Shown: piece after piece, positions 24,701 to 36,700 of the stretch
How positions within the stretch are numbered: the first letter of the stretch is position 1
Layout of the letters: every line of letters starts with the position of its first letter
Assembly: GCA_014843695.1 (NCBI GenBank)
Contig: CM026400.1
Location: forward strand, 18,676,294 to 18,740,293
Length of the DNA stretch: 64,000 nt
Reading direction: 5' to 3'
From: Archivesica marissinica
Lineage: Eukaryota; Mollusca; Bivalvia; Venerida; Vesicomyidae
Notes under the pieces: generated by a model
Told to the model about the DNA's origin: nothing
What the model saw: only the letters and a program-made list of their open reading frames with translations
Databases searched by the model: none
Made by a program: the position numbers and the translations under genes

Positions 24701-27700
24701 ATCACTCGCTTTCTCACTTCTCCCAAATATTCTGACCTAGAATGAACCCTGCATTCACTAGAAAAATCTTTCAGTTAAATATTAAGGGTCGTTTTGATAT
24801 TATTTGAAAATGAAATTAGTATTTAGATCCACAACATAACATTTTCGAAGACATACAAGCATGCCATCAATCATGCACTGTAGTGCATGTCGCAGGAATG
24901 ATTGAGTATGTACATGTAAACTAGTCAGAAAATACTTATTTGTCATCATGATTTACACAGGACCGAATAATTCAATTTCAACATGTGTTTTCAATCCCAT
25001 TTTACATTTCGTTTTATACAAATTTATTATAGCTCGATTGCGAACAGTTCTTATAATTTTATATTAGTCACTCTCGAGACTTCATTCCTGATGGAAACCA
25101 TCGCCACGAGGGAGAGAGAAGAGGCACGTGGAATTTAAATGCCATGCCTACGGGCACAATAATACTGGCTCCAGTGGGGCTCGAACTCCAGGCCTTTTGC
25201 ACCTGAAGCGAACGTGCTATCACGACTTCCACATTTTACATTTACTGTCATATTTATGATGACAGTAAATACTGGTCTGTGGAGTCCATTGTCTTACTTC
25301 ATAGATTGAATGCAGAGAAGTAAGCTTGTTACGTTTTGTCATTTTCCATTGTTACATTTTCTAAAGCTTAAAGACTTTCAACCGATCAGAAAATGCCAAA
25401 AATATCAAACTAAGTTACTTACGTGTTAGCAGACTAAGTTACATGTACTTAAATTCATCATGTATTTGGTAATTAACCCTTTCAATACCACAGGCCACTC
25501 AAAAGAATACATAAAATTTATTTTCACAGATCAAAGAATTAGAGGACTTGGTAGCAGAGAAGAATGCAGAGATGTGTAATGTTAGAAAGGAGCTTGATGC
25601 ATCTCACAAAGACTTTCAAACCCAAGAAAATTCTCTAACCAAGATAAAACTTGAACTGGAGAAATTGAATGAGGTAACGAGACAATTAACCCTTTCCTTC
25701 ATGGAGATTTAGTGGATAAGTAGTCGCCATATCTATCCCACCTCCATAGATATTACTGGGACTTCATAAAGATTTGGGATAATATACTATTATATCTCCA
25801 TACAAACGACAACCAGTTAGCTATCATGCAGTGGATAAGTAGTCGCCATATCTATCCCACCTCCATAGATATTACTGGGACTACATAGAGATTTAGGTTA
25901 ATATACTATTATATCTCCATACAAACGACAACCATTTAGCTATCATACAGTAGATATTACTGGGACTACATGAGATTCTGGCCTTTACTATGAACATTGT
26001 TTGGCTACTATATTGTTAATATATGTCGTATTGGTAATGGCATCAAGAGGTGCTTCTATGAGGGAAAGGGTTAATTATGAGCATTGTTTGGCTACTATAT
26101 TGTCAATATATGTCGTATTGGTAATGGCATCAAGAGGTGCTTCTATGGGGGAAAGGGTTAATATAATTTGATGAATGAGTAATATTGTATTGAAGGTGCC
26201 TGTAGTGCAAGATTTGATTGGTTGTTTTGGGGGCTTAACCTCGCACCAACAGCTTAGGTCATATGACAACTCTCCAGTTATTATTGGTGGAGCAAGAACC
26301 CTGGGTGCCCCTCCGAGCTGTATTTCAGGCATGGGTGGCACATGGGTAGAACCACCGATCTACCGCAAGCCAGCTGGATAGCTTCCTCACTTGAAAGAAA
26401 TCGACACCCCCAGTGAGATTCGAACCTACAGCTGTGAGGGGCAAATGATTTGAAGTTGCCAACTTTAACCACTCGGCTATGGAAGCCCCTTGTAAGATTT
26501 GTTCTGTACATAGAGTACACTATACATTTAAAAACCCCATGCTATGAGCAGCCGGTTATGGAATTGCACAAATGTGGCTACTTAAATCAACTGTTTACGT
26601 TAGTTTATACAAATTTATTTTAGCTCGATTGCCAAACAAGTTCTTATAACTTATATTAATCACTCTCGAGACCTCATTCCTGATGGAATCCATCGCCACG
26701 ACGGAGCGAGAAGAGGCAACGTGGAATTTAAATGCCTTGCCTAAGGGCACAATCGTAATGGTTCCAGCGGGGCTCGAACTCCGGACCTTTCGCACCTGAA
26801 GCGAACGTGCATCCACTGTGCTATCACGACTTCCACTGTTATCTTGCTGATGAGTTTTAATATTTATACTTTAGATTAATGGAGATCTGGCGGGTAGCCT
26901 AGATGAGAGGATAAAGGAGCTAACCAGTGTCCAGCAGGAGAGGACCAGTCTAAAGAAGGAGGTGAACAGACATGGGGCCCTGGAAGGGGTCGTGAAGAAG
27001 TTCAGACAGGAGAGACTTGGCATGCAGGATAAGTTGCTTGTCTTGGAAAATGACCTGGTAAATTGATGCACTGTTATCGACATATCATATTTTATTAAAT
27101 ATTATGTAAGTGCAGAAAGGTGATGTATCGTACGCATTACCCAGACCCGTAGTTTCAAGGTCACACTTTGGGGGGTCCGTAGCTTCAAGGTCACACTTTG
27201 GGGGGTCCGTAGCTTCAAGGTCACACTTTGGGGGGTCTGTAGCTTCAGGGTCACACTTCGGGGGGTCCGTAGCTTCAAGGTCACACTTCGGGGGGTCCGT
27301 AGCTTCAAGGTCACACTTCGGGGGGTCTGTAGCTTCAAGGTCACACTTCGGGGGTCTGTAGCTTCAAGGTCACACTTCGGGGGGTCCGTAGCTTCAAGGT
27401 CACACTTCGGGGGGTCCGTAGCTTCAAGGTCACACTTCGGGGGGTCTGTAGCTTCAAGGTCACACTTCAGGGGGTCTGTAGCTTCAAGGTCACACTTCGG
27501 GAGGTCTGTAGCTTCACGGTCACACTTCGGGGGGTCTGTAGCAGGTCACACTTCGGGGGTCCGTAGCTTCAAGGTCACACTTTGGGGGGTCCGTAGCTTC
27601 AAGGTCACACTTCGGGGGGTCTGTAGCTTCAAGGTCACACTTTGGGGGGTCCGTAGCTTCAAGGTCACACTTTGGGGGTCTGTAGCTTCAAGGTCACACT

Positions 27701-30700
27701 TTGGGGGGTCCGTAGCTTCAAGGTCACACACTTTGGGGGGCTGTAGCTTCAAGGTCACACTTTGGGGGGTCCGTAGCTTCAAGGTCACACACTTTGGGGG
27801 GTCTGTAGCTTCAAGGTCACACGTCGGGGGGTCTGTAGCTTCAAGGTCACACACTTCGGGACGTCCGTAGCTTCAAGGTCACACTTCGGGGGGTCTGTAG
27901 CTTCAAGGTCACACACTTCGGGACGTCCGTAGCTTCAAGGTCACACTATAGTTGAATTCATCACCTACTGTAATATTTCTTGTTTGGTCATAATCGTGAA
28001 AAATAAGTATTGTCAGATTTGGTCTATGCTGTTCAGAAATAGATATTTTTGTGTGGGAAATGGATAAATTGTAATTTGGTTAGTAGAACTATTTTTCAGT
28101 GTGTTTCCATTTGTCTTAATTTGTGTAATTTTCATGATTCTAAGTGTATGCTTATGAACTATTACAACTGAGTATTAACCTATTCAACACCAAGTAACTG
28201 ACATGGACTGGTCCATGATATGTTTAGACCAATAAATTACATTTGGACCAGTTGATTTATCAAAATGGGTAAATGAGTCGGCTCATCTGGATCAACCTTT
28301 TTGTAAGCCTATTTTTCTTTTTTAGACTTTATTTATTTTACAACGATTGCAAAACAAGTTTTAACAACTTATATTAATCACTCTCGTTGGCACGGATGGA
28401 AGCGTAAATGTGGTCATTTGTAATTTGTAAACCTATTTTGAGGTATGTGGTGTTGAAAGGGTTAACGTGGTATATTTTGCATCATCCTTCAGTGTTACAG
28501 CGTAATAATACACGTTAAAAATACGAATACCCGTTTGCCAAAGATGGTTATATGAGATTTGTGTGCAGGTTGAAAGAGATACTACGATAGAGAAGTTGCA
28601 GTTACAGATGACCGACCTTCAGAGTGACAGAGACCAGTTTACCAAGGTCAAGGCAGAAAACGAATCTCTAAAGGTACACATTGCCTGCGAAACAAATGCA
28701 GTTTAGGTAGTATACTATTGCATTAGCTCAATGGTTCTTGGTTTGTATATTCTGTTGAATTTTAGCTCACTATTACGAATGTGTTGACCAGAAATCAAAG
28801 TACAAAGATAGGATCTGTAGTCCAGTGGTAACACGCTGGACTGGTAATCCAGGGATCGCAGGTTCAATCCACCGTCTGACCCTAATAAAATTAACAGTAT
28901 TTCAGATGGGACTTTAAACCGAGGTCTCGTGTCGGTGCTGTATACCGTGCACGTAAAAGAACCAGAGGAGGCTCTGGAACGGGTCTCTGTCTGTATCACT
29001 GCACTATCCTCCAAAAATCTAAAATGACTAATATATTCAGGAGGCGTCGCTCATATGGGCAACCGGTAGTGACGATAAATAAACGTAAAACACACACAAA
29101 GATAAAAAGAGGACCACCTATTGAGCAAAACGCAATTTACACACAGTTGCTTAATTGAAAATATTCAATACACATTGTTCTAGTATTTAACAATTAAACA
29201 GCCTTTTGGCCCGAGGCTTCAGTTGTTTCAAGCCCCAGACTCCCGGGTATTTAACCCATTTCATTCTGGATACCGTTGAAACAGTATTTGCAAAGAACAT
29301 AGAGCCAGATCAGCCGCCATGGAACATACCGTCTGATCATGCTCTATGCTGTTTGCTATTCAGATGATCTTGCTATGACACTTGGCTATGTAGCAAATAA
29401 CATAGATCCTGATCAGCACGCAGTGTCACGCTGCGGCTGATCTGGATCTATGTTGTTTGCAAAAGCCTTTAAATGTATCCAGAATGAAATGGGTTAACTG
29501 TGAGTATTGAGACATCCTGTGAGCTATTCAATTCTTATTTAATTTGTTGTTTCTGTCAAGTATACATCTGTCCGCCTCGGTGTTCGAGTGGTTACGGTCG
29601 CTGACTTGTATACCACTGTAGCCTATCATCACTGATGGTCACGGGTTCGAGCCCCGCTCAGGCCGTGTCTCATTTATATGAAAAAGTTGGCAGTTTCTTA
29701 CGGAGGTTGGTGCACCCAAGTACTGGTTAACCACTGGAGCCTGACCAGGAAAGGTGTTGTTAGGTAAACTGCCCGCCGGCGATATAGCCCAAAATGGTGC
29801 TGATGCAGGTGTAAAACCCGAAATATAACATAACAAATTATACTTAATTTCTATCCTAAAGTTTTAACCAAGGGCCTGCAATTCAAATTCTCCAACATTG
29901 CACATTATGCATTGCATTTGAGCAAAATAAAGATTTATTGTTCTTTGCAGTTGAACAGTTTGCAGTTTTAAACGTGGGTTAATTGTATATTGCAGTTGAG
30001 CAGATCTTGTGTTCAGCAGCTTCAAGCCGAGATGGCTGAGGTCAAGAAACAGCTGCTAGAGGCAGAGCAGAAGAAAGAAGGGGATGAGACGAAAAATGCG
30101 GATAATAATCTGACTAAAGCTGATCTGGAAAAGGTGAGGCAAGCAGTACAGGTATTTACATGGCTAACGCTGATCTGGAAACGGTGAGGTGAGTAGTGCA
30201 GGTATTTACATGACTAAAGCTGATCTGGAAACGGTGAGGTGAGTAGTGCAGGTATTTACATGACTAAAGCTGATCTGGAAACTGTGAGGCGAGTAGTGCA
30301 GGTATTTACATGACTAAAGCTGATCTGGAAACGGTGAGGCAAGCAGTGCAGGTATTTACATGACTAAAGCTGATCTGGAAACGGTGAGGCGAGCAGTGCA
30401 GGTATTTACATGACTAAAGCTGATCTGGAAACGGTGAGGCGAGCAGTGCAGGTATTTACATGACTAAAGCTGATCTGGAAACGGTGAGGCGAGTAGTGCA
30501 GGTATTTACATGGCTAAAGCTGATCTGGAAACGGTGAGGCAAGCAGTGCAGGTATTTACATGACTAAAGCTGATCTGGAAACGGTGAGGTGAGTAGTGCA
30601 GGTATTTACATGACTAAAGCTGATCTGGAAACTGTGAGGCGAGTAGTGCAGGTATTTACATGACTAAAGCTGATCTGGAAACTGTGAGGCGAGTAGTGCA

Positions 30701-33700
30701 GGTATTTACATGACTAAAGCTGATCTGGAAACGGTGAGGCAAGCAGTGCAGGTATTTACATGACTAAAGCTGATCTGGAAACGGTGAGGCAAGCAGTGCA
30801 GGTATTTACATGACTAAAGCTGATCTGGAAACTGTGAGGCGAGTAGTGCAGGTATTTACATGACTAAAGCTGATCTGGAAACTGTGAGGCGAGTAGTGCA
30901 GGTATTTACATGACTAAAGCTGATCTGGAAACGGTGAGGCAAGCAGTGCAGGTATTTACATGACTAAAGCTGATCTGGAAACGGTGAGGCAAGCAGTGCA
31001 GGTATTTACATGGCTAAAGCTGATCTGGAAACGGTGAGGCGAGTAGTGCAGGTATTTACATGACTAAAGCTGATCTGGAAACGGTGAGGTGAGTAGTGCA
31101 GGTATTTACATGACTAAAGCTGATCTGGAAACGGTGAGGCAAGCAGTGCAGGTATTTACATGACTAAAGCTGATCTGGAAACGGTGAGGCGAGTAGTGCA
31201 GGTATTTACATGACTAAAGCTGATCTGGAAACGGTGAGGCAAGCAGTGCAGGTATTTACATGACTAAAGCTGATCTGGAAACGGTGAGGCGAGCAGTGCA
31301 GGTATTTACATGACTAAAGCTGATCTGGAAACGGTGAGGTGAGTAGTGCAGGTATTTACATGACTAAAGCTGATCTGGAAACGGTGAGGCAGCAGTGCAG
31401 GTATTTACATGACTAAAGCTGATCTGGAAACGGTGAGGCGAGTAGTGCAGGTATTTACATGACTAAAGCTGATCTGGAAACGGTGAGGCAAGCAGTGCAG
31501 GTATTTACATGACTAAAGCTGATCTGGAAACGGTGAGGCGAGTAGTGCAGGTATTTACATGACTAAAGCTGATCTGGAAACGGTGAGGCGAGTAGTGCAG
31601 GTATTTACATGGCTAAAGCTGATCTGGAAACGGTGAGGCAAGCAGTGCAGGTATTTACATGACTAAAGCTGATCTGGAAACGGTGAGGCGAGCAGTGCAG
31701 GTATTTACATGACTAAAGCTGATCTGGAAACGGTGAGGCGAGTAGTGCAGGTATTTACATGACTAAAGCTGATCTGGAAACGGTGAGGCGAGTAGTGCAG
31801 GTATTTACATGGCTAAAGCTGATCTGGAAACGGTGAGGCAAGCAGTGCAGGTATTTACATGACTAAAGCTGATCTGGAAACAGTGAGGTGAGTAGTGCAG
31901 GTATTTACATGACTAAAGCTGATCTGGAAACGGTGAGGCAAGCAGTGCAGGTATTTACATGACTAAAGCTGATCTGGAAACTGTGAGGCAAGCAGTGCAG
32001 GTATTTACATGACTAAAGCTGATCTGGAAACGGTGAGGCGAGCAGTGCAGGTATTTACATGACTAAAGCTGATCTGGAAACGGTGAGGCGAGCAGTGCAG
32101 GTATTTACATGACTAAAGCTGATCTGGAAACGGTGAGGCGAGTAGTGCAGGTATTTACATGACTAAAGCTGATCTGGAAACGGTGAGGCAAGCAGTGCAG
32201 GTATTTACATGACTAAAGCTGATCTGGAAACGGTGAGGTGAGTTGTGCAGGTATTTACATGACTAAAGCTGATCTGGAAACGGTGAGGCAAGCAGTGCAG
32301 GTATTTACATGACTAAAGCTGATCTGGAAACGGTGAGGTGAGTAGTGCAGGTATTTACATGACTAAAGCTGATCTGGAAACGGTGAGGCAAGCAGTGCAG
32401 GTATTTACATGACTAAAGCTGATCTGGAAACGGTGAGGCGAGTAGTGCAGGTATTTACATGACTAAAGCTGATCTGGAAACGGTGAGGCGAGTAGTGCAG
32501 GTATTTACATGACTAAAGCTGATCTGGAAACGGTGAGGCAAGCAGTGCAGGTATTTACATGACTAAAGCTGATCTGGAAACGGTGAGGCGAGTAGTGCAG
32601 GTATTTACATGACTAAAGCTGATCTGGAAACGGTGAGGCAAGCAGTGCAGGTATTTACATGACTAAAGCTGATCTGGAAACGGTGAGGCGAGTAGTGCAG
32701 GTATTTACATGACTAAAGCTGATCTGGAAACGGTGAGGCGAGTAGTGCAGGTATTTACATGACTAAAGCTGATCTGGAAACGGTGAGGCAAGCAGTGCAG
32801 GTATTTACATGACTAAAGCTGATCTGGAAACTGAGGCAAGCAGTGCAGGTATTTACATGACTAAAGCTGATCTGGAAACGGTGAGGCGAGTAGTGCAGGT
32901 ATTTACATGACTAAAGCTGATCTGGAAACGGTGAGGCGAGTAGTGCAGGTATTTACATGGCTAAAGCTGATCTGGAAACGGTGAGGCAAGCAGTGCAGGT
33001 ATTTACATGACTAAAGCTGATCTGGAAACGGTGAGGTGAGTAGTGCAGGTATTTACATGACTAAAGCTGATCTGGAAACGGTGAGGCAAGCAGTGCAGGT
33101 ATTTACATGACTAAAGCTGATCTGGAAACTGTGAAGCGAGTATTGCAGGTATTTACATGACTAAAGCTGATCTGGAAACGGTGAGGTGAGTAGTGCAGGT
33201 ATTTACATGACTAAAGCTGATCTGGAAACTGTGAGGCGAGTAGTGCAGGTATTTACATGACTAAAGCTGATCTGGAAACTGTGAGGCGAGTAGTGCAGGT
33301 ATTTACATGACTAAAGCTGATCTGGAAACGGTGAGGCGAGTAGTGCAGGTATTTACATGACTAAAGCTGATCTGGAAACGGTGAGGCAAGCAGTGCAGGT
33401 ATTTACATGACTAAAGCTGATCTGGAAACGGTGAGGCGAGTAGTGCAGGTATTTACATGACTAAAGCTGATCTGGAAACGGTGAGGCGAGTAGTGCAGGT
33501 ATTACAGACTAAAGCTGATCTGGAAACGTGAGGCGAGTAGTGCAGGTATTTACATGGCTAAGCTGATCTGGAAAGGTGAGGCAAGCAGTGCAGTATTTAC
33601 ATGACTAAAGCTGATCTGGAAACGGTGAGGTGAGTAGTGCAGGTATTTACATGACTAAAGCTGATCTGGAAACGGTGAGGCAAGTAGTGCAGGTATTTAC

Positions 33701-36700
33701 ATGACTAAAGCTGATCTGGAAAAGGTGAGGCAAGTAGTGCAGGTAACATGACTAAAACAGATCTGGAAAAGATCGGACGAGGACATTGAATAATATCAGG
33801 AATAAGACAGGTCTGGAAAAGGTGAGACGAGTAGCTCAGATAGCTAACGAAGATTTGAAAAGGTGAGATTAGTAGGTCAGATAGCTAACGAAGATTTGAA
33901 AAGGTGAGATTAGTAGGTCAGATAGCTAACGGAGATCTGAAAAGGTGAGGCGAGTAGCTCAGATAGCTAATGAAGATTTGAAAAGGTGAGGCGAGTAGCT
34001 CAGATAGTTAAGGAAGATTTGAAAAGGTGAGGCGAGTAGCTCAGATAGCTAACGAAGATTTGAAAAGGTGAGATCAGTAGGTCAGATAGCTAAGGAAGAT
34101 TTGAAAAGGTGAGGCGAGTAGCTCAGATAGCTAACGGAGATTTGAAAAGGTGAGATTAGTAGGTCAGATAGCTAAGGAAGATTTGAAAAGGTGAGGCGAG
34201 TAGCTCAGATAGCTAATGAAGATTTGAAAAGGTGAGATTAGTAGGTCAGATAGCTAACGAAGATTTGAAAAGGTGAGATTAGTAGGTCAGATAGCTAACG
34301 AAGATTTGAAAATGTGAGATTAGTAACTTAGATAGCTAACGAAGATTTGAAAAGGTGAGATTAGTAGGTCAGATACCTAACGAAGATTTGAAAAGGTGAG
34401 GCAAGTAGCTCAGATAGCTAACGAAGATTTAAAAAGGTGAGATTAGTAGCTCAGATAGCTAACGGAGATCTGAAAAGGTGATGTGAGTAGTGCAGACTGG
34501 CATATAGACTTGTATGAACCTGTTGTGTATAGTGACATCAGTTAAGGCAGTTTTTACAAACAATGCTATTTTAAGAAATTGGAAATCTCACTGCGCCACT
34601 CAAATGTTTTAACGTTTGTATGGTGAAGGCCTATAGCCTAAAATGGTGCTGGTGAAGGCGTAAAAGCCGAACAAACAAACAAACATCAATACTGTACTTT
34701 TAAGTTTGAATAAGTGAATTGGAAAATTGTATTACGAGACAATGATCATGTTTTCGAATCATCCGCTCCACAGAATATCTTTGTGTGCAGCACATTTTCA
34801 GCAAAGGCATTATGTGGCTTTACTGGTAACATGTTTCGGCTTACTGTGTCATTTTTGTGTGCAGAAAAATAATTGTTGAATAGTGTTAACACATTATATA
34901 TAGTCAAACCTGCGTTAAGCAGCTAGCCAAGGGAATCAGACAGTGGCTGCTTAGCACAGGTGGCTGCTTAATAGAGGTCAGATGTATAATAAAACAACAT
35001 ACCGGTATTGGGAATCTGGCTGCTTAATACCGGTTGGCTGCTTAATAGAGGTGACCACTAACACAGGTTTGACCCTATATAGTTCATATAGTTTTCGAGG
35101 CTGGATACGAGTAACCATGTTTTCCCAATATTTATAATATTTACACGCAAACCAAACTATGTTGCAGACATTGGAGAAATGGCAGAGTCGATGTTCGAAG
35201 ATGAATTCTCAACTATTGATGGAGAAAAAGAATATGAACAAATATCAGGAACAAATCAAGATCCTGAAGGCAGACATTGAGAATCAGGTGGGTGGGGCAC
35301 ATTGAGAATCAGGTGGGTGGGCACATTGAGCATCAGGTGAGTGGGGCACATTGAGCATCAGGTGGGTGGGGCACATTGAGCATCAGGTGGGGTGGGGGCA
35401 CATTGAGCATCAGGTGTGGTGGCACATTGCATCAGGTGGGTATTGAGCATCAGGTGGGTGGGCACATTGAGCATCAGGTGGGTGGGGCACATTGAGCATC
35501 AGGTGGGTGGTGCACATTGAGCATCAGGTAGGTGGGGCATGTTGAGCATCAGTGCACATTGAGCATCAGGTGGGTGGGCACATTGAGCATCAGCACATTG
35601 AGAATCAGGTGGGTGGGGCACATTGAGCATCAGGTGGGTGGGCACATTGAGCATCAGGTGGGTGGGGCACATTGAGAGCATCAGGGGGGTGGCACATTGA
35701 GCATCAGGTGGGTGGGGCACATTGAGCATCAGGTGGGTGGGGCACATTGAGCATCAGGTGGGTGGGGCACATTGAGCATCATGGGCACATTGAGCATCAG
35801 GTGGTGGTGGGGCACATTGAGCATCAGGTGGTGGGGCACATTGAGCATCAGGGTGGTGGGGCACATTGAGCATCAGGTGCACATTGAGCATCAGGTGTGG
35901 TGCACATTGAGCATCATGGGGCACATTGAGCATCATCAGGTGGGGGGCACATTGAGCATCATCATTGAGTGGTGGGGCACATTGAGCATCAGGTAGGCAC
36001 ATTGAGTGGTGGGGCACATTGAGCATCAGGTGGGTGGGGCACATTGAGCATCAGGTGGGTGGCACATTGAGCATCAGGTGGGTGGGAGCATCATTGAGCA
36101 TCAGGTGGGGTGAGCATCAGGTGAGCATCAGGTGGGTGGGCACATTGAGCACATGAGTGGTGGGCACATTGAGCATCAGGTGGTGGGGCACATTGAGCAT
36201 CAGGTGGTGGTGGGCACATTGAGATCATCAGGTGGGTGGGGCACATTGAGCATCAGGCACATTGAGCATCAGGTGGGTGGGGCACATTGAGCATCAGGTG
36301 GGTGGGGCACATTGAGCATCAGGTGTGGTGGGGCACATTGAGCATCAGGTGGGTGGGGCACATTGAGCATCAGGCACATTGAGCATCAGGTGGGGCACAT
36401 TGAGCATGGGGCACATTGAGCATCAGGGGGGTGGGGGGCACATTGAGCATCAGGTGGGTGGGGCACATTGAGCACATCAGAGTGGGTGGGGCACATTGAG
36501 CATCAGGGGTGGGGCACATTGAGCATCAGGTGAGCATCAGGTGGGGCACATTGAGCATCGCACATTGAGCATCAGGGCACATTGAGAATCAGGTGGGTGG
36601 TGGGGCACATTGAGCATCAGGTGGGTGGGGCACATTGAGCATCAACATTGAGCATCAGGTGGGTGGGCACATTGAGCATCAGGTGGGGTGGGCACATTGA

